From Flavobacteriaceae bacterium (lineage in GTDB: Bacteria; Bacteroidota; Bacteroidia; Flavobacteriales; Flavobacteriaceae): a DNA stretch of 64,000 nt. Shown piece by piece: positions 15,513-24,606 of this stretch (positions are counted from its first letter, which is position 1; the number at the start of each line of letters is the position of its first letter). The translations under genes and the position numbers were made by a program. The notes beneath the pieces are model-generated. The model was not told where the DNA came from, did not search any database, and worked only from the letters and a program-made list of their open reading frames with translations. The DNA lies in contig CANGFO010000002.1 in the NCBI GenBank assembly GCA_947453195.1, forward strand, positions 1 to 64,000, written 5' to 3'.

Positions 15513-18290
15513 ATGAATAAAAAAATTACATCAATTTTGATGCTTTTGTTTACTGTTTTGGGATTTTCTCAAGTAAGCAAAGAAAAAATCCAATCGTATT
15601 TGGATCAAAATAAAACAAAATTAAATTTGACTAGCCAAGACATTAGTGATTGGTATATTCAAAGTACCGGTAGTTCTGAGTCTACAAAAATTGACACGTA
15701 TTGGTTAGCGCAAAAATACCAAGGCATTGAAATTTTCAATGCAGTTTCAAACGTTTGGGTAAAAAACGATGAAATTATAAATGTTGAAAATGGCTTTATT
15801 TCAAATATTGACCAAAAAGTTAATACAACAACTCCAAGTTTTTCTGTGACTTCTGCTCTTCAAAAAGCTTTTTTAGCTTTAAATGAAAATGCAATTTCTA
15901 CTAATATTATTGAAACAATTAGCACTACAGAATATAAACTTTCAAATGGTGCTTTGACCGAAGATCCTATAACGGCAATATTAGTTTTTCAACCAGTAGC
16001 TAATAATTTAAAATTAGCTTGGAATTATACATTCTATACTCAAGATTATAAACATTTATGGAGTATCAGAATAGATGCAGTTAATGGAAATCTATTAGAA
16101 AAAAAGGATATGGTTATTTCTTGTGACTTTCCAAATAATTCAAATATTTCTTCATTAGAAGATCAAGCTAGTCTTTTTAGCAAAACTTTTCTCAAGAAAG
16201 AATTGGCAGCTTCTCCTCTTCAAGCTCAAGGGGGTTCTTATAGAGTAATACCTTATAATTTTGTAAGTCCTCTTGAAACTCCAAGACAATTAATTGCTAA
16301 TCCAGAAAATGCAGCTGCTTCTCCAAGAGGATGGCATAATGCAAATACACTTACAGGTACAATAGCATCATTAAATTACACCTACACAAGAGGAAATAAT
16401 GTATGGGCAAGAAGTGATTATGGAGGGGTGAATCCAACAACCCTTTCAACAACTTCTACTTCAAATGGGTATTCACCAGATGGTGGAACTTCTTTACTTT
16501 TTGATTTTCCTTACGCTGGTACTTCTGCTGTAGCAAATACTTATATTAATGCTGCTTGTACTAATTTATTTTACATGAATAATATTCTTCATGATTTATG
16601 GTACCAATATGGATTTAATGAGGCAAATGGAAATTTTCAGAATAGTAATTATTCTAGTGTAACTTCTCCAGCTGCTGGAGATTATGTTTATGCTGATGCC
16701 CAAGATGGTTCTACTGCAGCTACTCCAACATTAAATAATTCTAACTTTTCTACTCCTGTAGATGGTTCTAAACCAAGAATGCAAATGTATTTATGGAACA
16801 TTTCTCCTTCATATATGCCTCTTTTTGTCATTTCTCCTAGTGCAATTGCAGGCAACTACAAAGCAAAACAAAATTTATTTAGCCCAGGCCATGTTGATTT
16901 ACCAATTGCACCTGCAGCTATTCAATCTAATTTAGTTCTTTATGATGACGGATCTGCAGATCCTGGTGCAGCTGACAATTCAGATGCATGTAGTGCAGCA
17001 GTCAATGCTTCAGCTATAAGCGGGCATGTTGTTTTAGTAAACAGATCTTTAGCTGCTGCGGATGGTGGGACCCCTTGTAATTTTACAGTTAAAGTTAAAA
17101 ACGCACAGCTGGCAGGGGCTACTGCAGTAATAGTATCAAATAATATTGATGTTACAGATAGCTCAGGAAATCCTACGGATGTTCCGATCGGAATGTCAGG
17201 TGCTGACGGAACTATTACAATTCCAGCTATTGGTGTTTCTAAGATTATTGGTGATATGCTCAGATCTCAAATGTTAACTAACACTGTTAATGTTAAATTA
17301 CAATTGCCTGCTGATTATGTTCCTTTTGTTAATGCAGATGGTAATTTTGATAATGGAGTGATTGCTCACGAATTTGGTCACGGAATTTCAACTCGTCTTG
17401 CGGGTGGTAGAGCTAATTCTAGTTGCTTACAAAATGAAGAGCAAATGGGAGAGGGTTGGTCTGATTGGTTTGCATTAATGCTTCAATTACACCCTGGAGA
17501 TGTTGGAACAACTCCTATTGGATTAGGTAATTATGTGGTAAGCCAACCTGCAAATGGTCCAGGAATTAGAAATTTTCCTTATTCTACAGATATGACAGTA
17601 AACCCTGAAACTTTTAATACAGTAAATCTAAATCAAGTAAGTGGTGCTACTGAGTCGCATAATGTTGGAGAAGTTTGGGCAACCATGCTTTGGGATTTAA
17701 CCTGGGCTTATATTAATAAATATGGATATGATGACAATAAATATACTGGTACAGGTGGTAATAACAAAGTAATGCGTTTAGTATTAGATGCTATAAAATT
17801 ACAACCTTGTGGACCATCTTTTGTTCAAGCTAGAGATGCAATTTTAGCAGCAGATTTGGCTACCACTAATGGTCAAGATTATTGTCTAATATGGGAGGTT
17901 TTTGCTAGAAGAGGATTAGGATTAAATGCAGATTCAGGTGATCCAAATAGTTCTATTGATGAAATTGAAGATTTTACAATTCCTACTCCTGGGTCTACTC
18001 CAGCAACAGGTGCTAACTGTACTCTTAGTGTAAATTATTTTGAAAATCAAGAATTGTTTAGAGTTTATCCTAACCCTACAAATGGTTTCCTTAATATTAG
18101 AATAAACAATTATGTTGGAAAAGCTAACATTCAATTAATTGATATTAATGGTAGAGTTGTTGAAGAGTTTTCTAATGAAGATTTTAATGTTGAAAAATCT
18201 TTAAACTTGAACAATTTGCAGTCAGGAATTTATGTTCTTAAAGTGAGTGGTGATGCAATGAATTTCACACAAAAAATAATTAAAAACTAA
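15513..18290 (+). CDS. Secreted M36 (fungalysin) metallopeptidase with PA domain and T9SS sorting domain
   Basis: This is a 925-residue extracellular zinc endopeptidase. A signal peptide covers residues 1-19. A fungalysin propeptide-like region follows to about residue 240. A protease-associated (PA) domain is inserted at about residues 445-590. The zinc motif is H619-E620-F-G-H623, with the third ligand probably in the downstream GEGWSDWFAL segment. The last 75 residues (RVYPNPTNGFLNI to LQSGIYVLKVSG) form a type A T9SS C-terminal sorting domain, so the enzyme should cross the outer membrane by T9SS and be anchored or released. It is a single gene with its own promoter and terminator, and is likely a nutrient-acquiring protease. 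Confidence 0.95.
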   Translation: MNKKITSILMLLFTVLGFSQVSKEKIQSYLDQNKTKLNLTSQDISDWYIQSTGSSESTKIDTYWLAQKYQGIEIFNAVSNVWVKNDEIINVENGFISNIDQKVNTTTPSFSVTSALQKAFLALNENAISTNIIETISTTEYKLSNGALTEDPITAILVFQPVANNLKLAWNYTFYTQDYKHLWSIRIDAVNGNLLEKKDMVISCDFPNNSNISSLEDQASLFSKTFLKKELAASPLQAQGGSYRVIPYNFVSPLETPRQLIANPENAAASPRGWHNANTLTGTIASLNYTYTRGNNVWARSDYGGVNPTTLSTTSTSNGYSPDGGTSLLFDFPYAGTSAVANTYINAACTNLFYMNNILHDLWYQYGFNEANGNFQNSNYSSVTSPAAGDYVYADAQDGSTAATPTLNNSNFSTPVDGSKPRMQMYLWNISPSYMPLFVISPSAIAGNYKAKQNLFSPGHVDLPIAPAAIQSNLVLYDDGSADPGAADNSDACSAAVNASAISGHVVLVNRSLAAADGGTPCNFTVKVKNAQLAGATAVIVSNNIDVTDSSGNPTDVPIGMSGADGTITIPAIGVSKIIGDMLRSQMLTNTVNVKLQLPADYVPFVNADGNFDNGVIAHEFGHGISTRLAGGRANSSCLQNEEQMGEGWSDWFALMLQLHPGDVGTTPIGLGNYVVSQPANGPGIRNFPYSTDMTVNPETFNTVNLNQVSGATESHNVGEVWATMLWDLTWAYINKYGYDDNKYTGTGGNNKVMRLVLDAIKLQPCGPSFVQARDAILAADLATTNGQDYCLIWEVFARRGLGLNADSGDPNSSIDEIEDFTIPTPGSTPATGANCTLSVNYFENQELFRVYPNPTNGFLNIRINNYVGKANIQLIDINGRVVEEFSNEDFNVEKSLNLNNLQSGIYVLKVSGDAMNFTQKIIKN

Positions 18291-18306
18291 TAGTTTTAAA
18301 CCTAGA

Positions 18307-18347
18307 CAATAAAGCCGTCTCACTTTAGAGACGGCTTTATTGTTTTA
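18307..18347 (+). terminator. Strong terminator after the M36 peptidase gene
   Basis: A perfect 15-bp stem (18307-18321 with 18328-18342) closes loop ACTTTA and is followed by TTTT. The central GCCGTCTC core makes it very stable. Confidence 0.85.
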
Positions 18348-18419
18348 AATAACTTATCTATAAAATTATTTATTTAAATAAATTTTGATAAAGAGTTTTT
18401 TTTTTTACTTTTACGGACT

Positions 18420-18623
18420 ATGAAAATTGAGATGGGAAAATTATATTTAGTATGCTTCGTGTTATTGTATAGCAATATTAGTTTTGCTAGCAATAATCCG
18501 CCACAGCCTGCAGTTCCAATACCACCTCCTTCTTTACCATTGTCTAATGAAATAATTTTGTTAGCAATTGCCGCAGTAATTTTAGCATTTTATAAATATA
18601 AAAAAAGCTTCAAGGTTTCTTGA
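18420..18623 (+). CDS. Tiny exported protein with proline-rich segment and C-terminal membrane anchor
   Basis: This 67-residue protein has a signal peptide (about residues 1-24), a proline-rich stretch (NNPPQPAVPIPPPSLPLSN), one hydrophobic helix and a lysine-rich end. The Pro-motif/helix/basic order resembles the short tail-anchored proteins common in flavobacteria and recalls sorting signals such as PEP-CTERM. I cannot name a partner. The stop codon lies inside the downstream terminator hairpin. It is monocistronic. Confidence 0.65.
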   Translation: MKIEMGKLYLVCFVLLYSNISFASNNPPQPAVPIPPPSLPLSNEIILLAIAAVILAFYKYKKSFKVS

Positions 18624-18632
18624 AGCTTTTTT
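18601..18632. terminator. Bidirectional terminator between the small exported protein gene and ribE
   Basis: A perfect 14-bp stem (18601-18614 with 18619-18632) with loop GTTT has an A6 tract on one side and T6 on the other, so it works in both directions. It overlaps the last codons and stop of the upstream gene. Confidence 0.88.
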
Positions 18633-18638
18633 ATTTAG

Positions 18639-19226
18639 TTACTTTTGAGAATGTAATTTAGTGACATACTTTCCAATAACATCAAACTCAAGATTTACTT
18701 TAGTTCCTATGGTGAAATTATGAAAATTGGTATGCTCGTAGGTGTAAGGAATTATAGCAACGCTAAATTCATTTTTCAAAGAATTAACAACGGTTAAACT
18801 CACCCCGTTAACAGTAATTGAACCTTTTTCGATAGTGATATTATGCAAGGAAGCATCGTAAGTAAATGTATAAAGCCAACTCCCATTAGTTTCTACTATT
18901 GATTTACAAAAACCCGTTTGATCAACATGTCCTTGAACAATATGCCCATCTAATCTATCTCCTAATTTCATAGCACGCTCTAAGTTGATTTTATCTCCAA
19001 TATTCCAATTTCCTACATTTGTTTTATCAATGGTTTCTTTTATAGCTGTTACAGTGTAAATTTCATTTTCAATAGCAACAACAGTAAGGCAAACTCCATT
19101 ATGAGCCACACTTTGGTCTATTTTTAATTCGTTGGTAATAGAGCAACTTACCGAAATATGCAAGTTTCCATCTTCTTTATTAAGATCCGTTACAATTCCT
19201 AGGGTTTCAATTATTCCTGTAAACAT
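18639..19226 (-). CDS. ribE: Riboflavin synthase, alpha chain type
   Basis: This enzyme dismutates two 6,7-dimethyl-8-ribityllumazine molecules to riboflavin. The 195-residue protein begins with the universal MFTGIIE motif and contains two homologous beta-barrel lumazine-binding repeats (GVCLTVVAIE and GVSLTVVNSL mark the repeats). I set the start at 19226 because MFTGIIE is the conserved N-terminus. The reading frame stays open upstream to 19442, but that part is antisense to pdxA and not protein-like. It is divergent from pdxA with a 61-base gap, too short for an FMN riboswitch. The gene is often called ribC in other nomenclatures. Confidence 0.95.
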   Translation of the reverse strand: MFTGIIETLGIVTDLNKEDGNLHISVSCSITNELKIDQSVAHNGVCLTVVAIENEIYTVTAIKETIDKTNVGNWNIGDKINLERAMKLGDRLDGHIVQGHVDQTGFCKSIVETNGSWLYTFTYDASLHNITIEKGSITVNGVSLTVVNSLKNEFSVAIIPYTYEHTNFHNFTIGTKVNLEFDVIGKYVTKLHSQK

Positions 19227-19287
19227 TTGTCGTTTTATTTTACTAAATTTGCATTTCAAAATTAGCAATAAATAAGATATTACTCCC

Positions 19288-20331
19288 ATGAAAAAAGCAG
19301 AAAATATTATCGTTGGAATTTCAATAGGAGATTTAAACGGTATTGGAAGCGAAGTAATCCTAAAAACATTTGAGGACAGTCGAATGTTAGAGCTTTGCAC
19401 GCCAGTTATTTTTGCGAATGTGAAAATTGTTTCCTTTATCAAAAGAAACCTAAATTCGGAAGTAGCCCTTCACGGAATAGATCGAATAGATCAATTAGTT
19501 AAAGGTAAAATTAATGTTCTGAATGTATGGAAAGAAGGAGTTGACATTAATTATGGGCAGAATGATGAAACCGTTGGAAAATATGCTATAAAATCGTTTA
19601 CTGCAGCTACAGCAGCTTTAAAAGAGGGATTGGTAGATGTGCTAGTAACTGCTCCAATTAACAAATACAACATCCAATCGGATGAATTTAAATTTCCTGG
19701 GCATACCGATTATTTAGATAAAGAATTAGAAGGAAATGCCTTAATGTTCATGGTGCAAGACAATTTAAGAGTTGGTTTGTTAACAGATCATGTTCCGGTA
19801 ACCGATGTAGCAAAGCACTTAACTGAAAAGCTAATTACTCAAAAAATTGAAACAATAAATCTTTCTCTAAAGCAAGATTTCAATATTAATAAACCTAAAA
19901 TTGCTGTATTGGGATTAAATCCACATGCAGGTGATAGTGGGATTATTGGGAATGAGGAAGAAACTATAATAAAGCCTACTATAAAAAAATTATTTGAAAA
20001 AGGAATTTTTGTTTTTGGCCCTTATTCAGCTGATGGTTTCTTTGGTAGTGGGCAATATGAAAAATATGATGCGGTTATTGCGTCTTATCACGACCAAGGT
20101 TTAATACCGTTTAAAACATTGTCTTTTGGAGCAGGTGTAAACTATACGGCAGGATTAAATAAGATAAGAACTTCCCCAGATCACGGAACCGCCTATGAAA
20201 TTGCAGGAAAAGGAGTTGCCGATTTCGGATCATTTAAAGAAGCTGTTTATCTTGCAATAGATATTTATAGCTCTCGAAATGAGTATGCAGAATTGATCAA
20301 AGACCCTTTAAAAACAAAAGAAAAAAAGTAA
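19288..20331 (+). CDS. pdxA: 4-Hydroxythreonine-4-phosphate dehydrogenase
   Basis: PdxA oxidises 4-phosphohydroxy-L-threonine in the DXP-dependent pathway to pyridoxal phosphate. The 347-residue protein has the family motifs GDLNGIGSEVI at the N-terminus, PGHTDYLDKE with a metal-binding His, and YHDQGLIPFK with SPDHGTAYEIAGKG at the C-terminus. Length matches E. coli PdxA plus a few residues. It is a cytoplasmic dimer. It is divergent from ribE and 95 bases upstream of the DUF177-rpmF operon, which has its own promoter. Confidence 0.96.
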   Translation: MKKAENIIVGISIGDLNGIGSEVILKTFEDSRMLELCTPVIFANVKIVSFIKRNLNSEVALHGIDRIDQLVKGKINVLNVWKEGVDINYGQNDETVGKYAIKSFTAATAALKEGLVDVLVTAPINKYNIQSDEFKFPGHTDYLDKELEGNALMFMVQDNLRVGLLTDHVPVTDVAKHLTEKLITQKIETINLSLKQDFNINKPKIAVLGLNPHAGDSGIIGNEEETIIKPTIKKLFEKGIFVFGPYSADGFFGSGQYEKYDAVIASYHDQGLIPFKTLSFGAGVNYTAGLNKIRTSPDHGTAYEIAGKGVADFGSFKEAVYLAIDIYSSRNEYAELIKDPLKTKEKK

Positions 20332-20377
20332 TATTCAAAAAAATTCGGATAAGTCTTTTAGATTTACAATAAATTTA

Positions 20378-20385
20378 TATCTTTG
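20378..20385 (+). promoter_or_regulatory. -7 element of the DUF177-rpmF-fabH-acc operon
   Basis: TATCTTTG matches TANNTTTG exactly and is followed by CAC, a context common at strong flavobacterial promoters. The expected -33 site is only a T run (20356-20359, 18 bases upstream). The operon start lies 41 bases downstream. Confidence 0.65.
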
Positions 20386-20426
20386 CACTCCCAAAGCTGA
20401 ATCTTCAGTTAGGGCAAATTGATGAA

Positions 20427-20972
20427 ATGATGAAAGTTACAAATGAATTTTTAATTCCTTTCATAGGATTAAAGTTAGGAAAACATCCATTTGAATTTCA
20501 AATTAATCAAGCGTTCTTTGAAAAATTTGAATACCACGAATATGAAAACTGTGCTATTCAAGTAAATGTAGTTTTAGAAAAAAAAAGCACCATGTTGGAG
20601 CTTTCCTTTAAACACAAAGGTACCGTAACTGTACCTTGTGATTTAACAAACGAAATTTTTGATTTACCAATTAAAGGAAAAATAAAATTAGTAGTAACAT
20701 TTGGGGAAGAATTCAACGATGATAATGAAGAACTTTTAGTATTGCCTCACGGTGAACATCAAATAGATATTGCACAATATATTTATGAAATGATTGTATT
20801 ATCGGTTCCATTTAAAAGAGTTCATCCTGGAATTAAAAAGGGAACTTTACAAACGGAAGCTTTGCAAAAACTTTCTGAACTAACAATAAAAGAACAAAAA
20901 TTAGAAAATAAAAAAGAAGAAAATATTGACCCGAGATGGGACAAATTAAAACAACTATTAACGGATAAATAA
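20427..20972 (+). CDS. DUF177 (YceD-like) protein
   Basis: This 181-residue acidic protein of the DUF177/YceD family is almost always encoded directly before rpmF in bacteria and linked to 23S rRNA accumulation in E. coli and plants. The PCDLTNEIFDLPIKGK segment holds one Cys of the usual metal-like pair; other cysteines of the family motif are missing. The C-terminus is lysine-rich and ends in the typical DPRWDKLKQL motif. The start is 20427 (MMK) or 20430. It precedes rpmF by 9 bases. Confidence 0.9.
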   Translation: MMKVTNEFLIPFIGLKLGKHPFEFQINQAFFEKFEYHEYENCAIQVNVVLEKKSTMLELSFKHKGTVTVPCDLTNEIFDLPIKGKIKLVVTFGEEFNDDNEELLVLPHGEHQIDIAQYIYEMIVLSVPFKRVHPGIKKGTLQTEALQKLSELTIKEQKLENKKEENIDPRWDKLKQLLTDK

Positions 20973-20981
20973 TATAGTAAA

Positions 20982-21176
20982 ATGGCACATCCTAAGAGAA
21001 AAATCTCGAAAACAAGAAGAGATAAGAGAAGAACACATTACAAAGCAACTGCTGCAACCATTGCAACTTGTCCAATCACAGGAGAAGCACATTTATACCA
21101 CAGAGCTTACTGGCATGAAGGTAAAATGTACTATAGAGGTCAAGTAGTTATTGATAAGTCAGAAGCTGTTGCTTAA
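20982..21176 (+). CDS. rpmF: 50S ribosomal protein L32
   Basis: The 64-residue protein starts with the conserved [17 protein letters not shown] block, followed by the [14 protein letters not shown] segment. Only one Cys is present instead of the CxxC zinc site of some L32 proteins, as is usual for the bacteroidotal C-minus form. It is co-transcribed with the DUF177 gene, and fabH follows after 137 bases. Confidence 0.97.
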   Translation: MAHPKRKISKTRRDKRRTHYKATAATIATCPITGEAHLYHRAYWHEGKMYYRGQVVIDKSEAVA

Positions 21177-21313
21177 TCTATATTTAAATTTACATTTAAA
21201 CTCTCACTCTGTGGGAGTTTTTTGTTTTTTATAAATTTTAAACTATAACTAAATATTTTTTTGTAAATTCCACCTCTTTTAATTTACAATTCAAAGAGGC
21301 CTAAATCAACATT

Positions 21314-22312
21314 ATGAATACAATTACAGCTGCAATTACCGCTGTCGGAGGGTATGTTCCAGATTTCGTTTTATCAAACGAAGTTCTTGAAACTTTAGTG
21401 GATACTAATGACGAATGGATTTCAACGAGAACAGGAATAAAAGAAAGAAGATTACTTAAAGAACCAGGAAAAGGGACTTCTTATTTAGCAATAAAAGCGG
21501 CTCAAAATTTACTTGAAAGAGGAAATGTTGATCCAAAAGAAATTGATTTAGTAATTATGGCAACGGCCACTCCAGACATGCCTGTGGCAACAACAGGTGT
21601 TTATGTTGCTTCTCAAATAGGCGCAGTAAATGCTTTTGCTTACGATTTATCTGCTGCTTGTTCTAGTTTTCTTTACGGAATGTCAACAGCTGCGGCCTAC
21701 GTACAATCGGGTAGATATAAAAAAGTCTTGTTAATTGGTGCCGATAAAATGTCATCAATTATTGATTATACCGATAGAGCTACTTGTATCATTTTTGGTG
21801 ATGGTGCAGGAGCCGTTTTGTTTGAGCCAAATAATGAAGGATTAGGATTACAAGATGAGTTTCTTCGTTCTGACGGAATTGGTAGAGAATATTTAAAAAT
21901 TGATGCAGGAGGTTCAATTTTACCGGCATCTAAAGAAACGGTTGAAAACAGCCAACACTTTGTTTTTCAAGATGGAAAAACTGTTTTCAAATATGCTGTT
22001 TCTGGTATGGCAGATGTAAGCGAAAAAATTATGCAACGAAACAATCTTACTAAAGAAGATGTAAATTGGTTAATTGCTCATCAAGCAAATAAAAGAATAA
22101 TTGATGCCACTGCTTCTAGAATGGACCTTGATGAAGATAAAGTATTGGTGAATATTCAAAAATATGGAAACACCACTTCAGCAACATTGCCGTTGTTGCT
22201 AAGTGATTTTGAAGATAAATTTAAAAAAGGAGATAACCTTATCTTCGCTGCTTTTGGCGGCGGATTTACATGGGGTTCTATCTACCTTAAATGGGCTTAT
22301 AATAAACAATAA
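21314..22312 (+). CDS. fabH: Beta-ketoacyl-ACP synthase III
   Basis: FabH starts fatty-acid synthesis by condensing an acyl-CoA primer with malonyl-ACP. The 332-residue protein has the catalytic triad C116 (DLSAACSSF), H256 (AHQANKR) and N286 (GNTTSAT), and the C-terminal GGGFTWGS loop. In Bacteroidota a FabH of this kind often uses branched primers, which would give iso-fatty acids; this is inferred from the phylum. plsX, often placed between rpmF and fabH elsewhere, is missing here. accB follows after 22 bases. Confidence 0.96.
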   Translation: MNTITAAITAVGGYVPDFVLSNEVLETLVDTNDEWISTRTGIKERRLLKEPGKGTSYLAIKAAQNLLERGNVDPKEIDLVIMATATPDMPVATTGVYVASQIGAVNAFAYDLSAACSSFLYGMSTAAAYVQSGRYKKVLLIGADKMSSIIDYTDRATCIIFGDGAGAVLFEPNNEGLGLQDEFLRSDGIGREYLKIDAGGSILPASKETVENSQHFVFQDGKTVFKYAVSGMADVSEKIMQRNNLTKEDVNWLIAHQANKRIIDATASRMDLDEDKVLVNIQKYGNTTSATLPLLLSDFEDKFKKGDNLIFAAFGGGFTWGSIYLKWAYNKQ

Positions 22313-22334
22313 ACTATAACTAAAACAATTAATT

Positions 22335-22814
22335 ATGGATTTAAAAGAAATTCAAAATCTAATAAAATTTGTATCCAATTCTGGAGTTGCAGAAGTAAAA
22401 TTAGAAACAGGAGATGTAAAAATTACAATTAGAACTACTGTTGAAGGAAATTCTCCAGAGATCACTTATTTACAACAAGCACCAATGCCTCAAGCAATGC
22501 CACAAGCTGTTGCTCAAGCACCAGTGGCTCCAGCAGCACCAGCAGCACCAGTTGTTTCTGAGGATAACTCTAAATATGTGACTATCAAATCACCTATGAT
22601 TGGTACTTTTTATAGAAAACCAGCTCCAGATAAACCTTCTTTTATTGAAGTAGGATCTACAATTGCAAAAGGCGATGTGCTTTGTGTTGTTGAAGCAATG
22701 AAATTATTCAATGAAATCGAAGCTGAAATTTCTGGAAAAATTGTAAAAATTCTTGTTGACGACATGTCACCAGTTGAATTTGATCAACCATTATTTTTAG
22801 TAGATCCATCTTAA
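22335..22814 (+). CDS. accB: Biotin carboxyl carrier protein of acetyl-CoA carboxylase
   Basis: This protein carries biotin between the biotin carboxylase and carboxyltransferase. The 159-residue protein has an N-terminal alpha/beta segment, a flexible Ala/Pro/Gln-rich linker (about residues 50-82) and a C-terminal biotinyl domain. The biotinylated lysine is K123 in the canonical EAMKL motif. It sits between fabH and accC and is very probably in one transcript with both. Confidence 0.97.
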   Translation: MDLKEIQNLIKFVSNSGVAEVKLETGDVKITIRTTVEGNSPEITYLQQAPMPQAMPQAVAQAPVAPAAPAAPVVSEDNSKYVTIKSPMIGTFYRKPAPDKPSFIEVGSTIAKGDVLCVVEAMKLFNEIEAEISGKIVKILVDDMSPVEFDQPLFLVDPS

Positions 22815-22873
22815 TTATTTTAAATTTTAAATGCATTTAAAATTTATAATTTTCAATTTAAAATAATCAAAAG

Positions 22874-24214
22874 ATGTTTAAAAAAATATTAATTGCCAAT
22901 CGTGGAGAAATTGCTCTAAGAGTAATTAGAACCTGTAAAGAAATGGGCATTAAGACCGTAGCAGTTTATTCTACTGCTGATGCAGAAAGTTTGCACGTGA
23001 AATTTGCAGACGAAGCGGTATGCATCGGGCCAGCACCAAGTAATTTGTCGTATTTAAAAATGCCAAATATTATTGCAGCTGCCGAAATTACAAATGCAGA
23101 TGCAATTCACCCAGGATACGGATTTTTATCAGAAAATGCTAAGTTTTCTAAAATATGTCAAGAACACGGAATCAAATTTATTGGTGCCGCACCAGAGATG
23201 ATTGATAGAATGGGAGATAAAGCTTCGGCTAAAGCAACCATGATTGAAGCAGGTGTTCCTTGTGTACCAGGTTCTGTTGGAATTCTAGAATCTTATGAAG
23301 AAGCCGAGAAATTAGCAAGTGAATTCGGATACCCAGTAATGCTTAAAGCAACCGCTGGTGGTGGAGGAAAAGGAATGCGTGCTGTATGGAAACAAGAAGA
23401 CTTACTTAAAGCATGGGAAGGCGCGCGTCAAGAATCGGCTGCTGCGTTTGGAAATGACGGAATGTATCTTGAAAAATTAATTGAAGAGCCACGTCATATC
23501 GAAATTCAAGTAGTTGGAGATTCGTATGGAAAAGCATGTCACTTGTCTGAAAGAGATTGCTCGGTTCAACGCCGTCATCAAAAATTAACCGAAGAAACTC
23601 CTTCTCCATTCATGACCGATGAATTGAGAAATAAAATGGGAGAAGCTGCAGTAAAAGCTGCAGAATATATTAAATATGAAGGTGCTGGTACGGTAGAGTT
23701 TTTAGTTGATAAACATAGAAATTTCTACTTCATGGAAATGAATACGCGTATTCAAGTAGAACATCCAATTACTGAGCAAGTTGTAGATTACGACTTAATT
23801 AGAGAACAAATATTAGTTGCTGCAGGGGTGCCAATTTCAGGAAAAAACTATTTCCCAAATCTACACGCTATTGAGTGCCGTATTAACGCAGAAGATCCTT
23901 ACAATGACTTCCGCCCTTCTCCCGGTAAAATTACTGTTTTACATGCGCCAGGAGGACACGGAGTGCGATTAGATACACATGTTTATGCAGGATATACTAT
24001 TCCGCCTAATTATGACTCTATGATTGCTAAGTTAATCACTACAGCTCAAACAAGAGAAGAAGCCATTAATAAAATGAAACGTGCCTTAGATGAATTTTAT
24101 ATCGAAGGAATAAAAACAACTATTCCGTTTCACAGACAATTAATGGATGATCCAGAATATGTTGCTGGAAATTATACCACAGCATTTATGGATACATTTA
24201 AAATGAAAGAATAA
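22874..24214 (+). CDS. accC: Biotin carboxylase subunit of acetyl-CoA carboxylase
   Basis: AccC carboxylates biotin on AccB with ATP and bicarbonate. The 446-residue protein shows the N-terminal [20 protein letters not shown] motif, the ATP-grasp loop [12 protein letters not shown], the catalytic [14 protein letters not shown] segment and a C-terminal biotin carboxylase domain. Length matches E. coli AccC (449). It is the last gene of the fabH-accB-accC run and is followed by a terminator. Confidence 0.97.
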   Translation: MFKKILIANRGEIALRVIRTCKEMGIKTVAVYSTADAESLHVKFADEAVCIGPAPSNLSYLKMPNIIAAAEITNADAIHPGYGFLSENAKFSKICQEHGIKFIGAAPEMIDRMGDKASAKATMIEAGVPCVPGSVGILESYEEAEKLASEFGYPVMLKATAGGGGKGMRAVWKQEDLLKAWEGARQESAAAFGNDGMYLEKLIEEPRHIEIQVVGDSYGKACHLSERDCSVQRRHQKLTEETPSPFMTDELRNKMGEAAVKAAEYIKYEGAGTVEFLVDKHRNFYFMEMNTRIQVEHPITEQVVDYDLIREQILVAAGVPISGKNYFPNLHAIECRINAEDPYNDFRPSPGKITVLHAPGGHGVRLDTHVYAGYTIPPNYDSMIAKLITTAQTREEAINKMKRALDEFYIEGIKTTIPFHRQLMDDPEYVAGNYTTAFMDTFKMKE

Positions 24215-24215
24215 C

Positions 24216-24247
24216 AAAAAAACCATCCTTAAAGGGATGGTTTTTTT
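24216..24247 (+). terminator. Terminator after accC
   Basis: An A-rich stem with core CCATCC paired to GGATGG around TTAAAG ends in T7 at 24241-24247. It begins 2 bases after the accC stop. Confidence 0.85.
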
Positions 24248-24270
24248 ATGTCAATAATTTACTACAAATA

Positions 24271-24302
24271 AAAAACCCGTTCTGAAAAGAACGGGTTTTT
24301 TT
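24271..24302 (-). terminator. Terminator after rpmA (minus strand)
   Basis: A perfect 13-bp stem (24271-24283 with 24288-24300) with a GAAA tetraloop on the plus strand (TTTC on the minus). Both flanks are A/T runs, so it terminates rplU-rpmA and may also act as a second stop for accC. Confidence 0.85.
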
Positions 24303-24323
24303 AAATATCTAAAATAATCTAGA

Positions 24324-24584
24324 TTATGCTTCAAAAGGAATAATAGAAACAAACGATTTATCGCCAGCTTTTTTCTGGAATTTTACAATTCCATCAACTC
24401 TTGCGTGTAAAGTATGATCTTTACTAATATATACGTTTTCTCCTGGATTATGCTTTGAACCTCTTTGTCTTACGATAATGTTTCCAGCAATTGCAGCTTG
24501 ACCACCATAAATCTTAACGCCTAAACGTTTTGAATGTGATTCTCTACCATTCTTCGAACTACCGACACCTTTCTTGTGAGCCAT
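24324..24584 (-). CDS. rpmA: 50S ribosomal protein L27
   Basis: The 86-residue protein shows the L27 signature: [24 protein letters not shown], then [12 protein letters not shown] and the C-terminal DGIVKFQKK. The N-terminal tail reaches the peptidyl transferase centre. There is no cleavable Firmicutes-type N-terminal extension. It follows rplU with a 22-base gap, in the usual L21-L27 order. Confidence 0.98.
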   Translation of the reverse strand: MAHKKGVGSSKNGRESHSKRLGVKIYGGQAAIAGNIIVRQRGSKHNPGENVYISKDHTLHARVDGIVKFQKKAGDKSFVSIIPFEA

Positions 24585-24606
24585 GATGTTTTGGTTTTAT
24601 AAGTTA

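Noticed and set aside
18307..18342. Long palindrome as a possible operator or attachment site
   Set aside because: It is immediately downstream of the M36 peptidase stop and followed by TTTT, so a transcription terminator explains it.
19227..19287. Possible FMN riboswitch before ribE
   Set aside because: The ribE-pdxA gap is only 61 bases and lacks the six-stem RFN pattern.
19227..19442. Open frame extending ribE upstream to 19442
   Set aside because: Riboflavin synthase starts with the universal MFTGIIE, at 19226. The extension is antisense to the first codons of pdxA.
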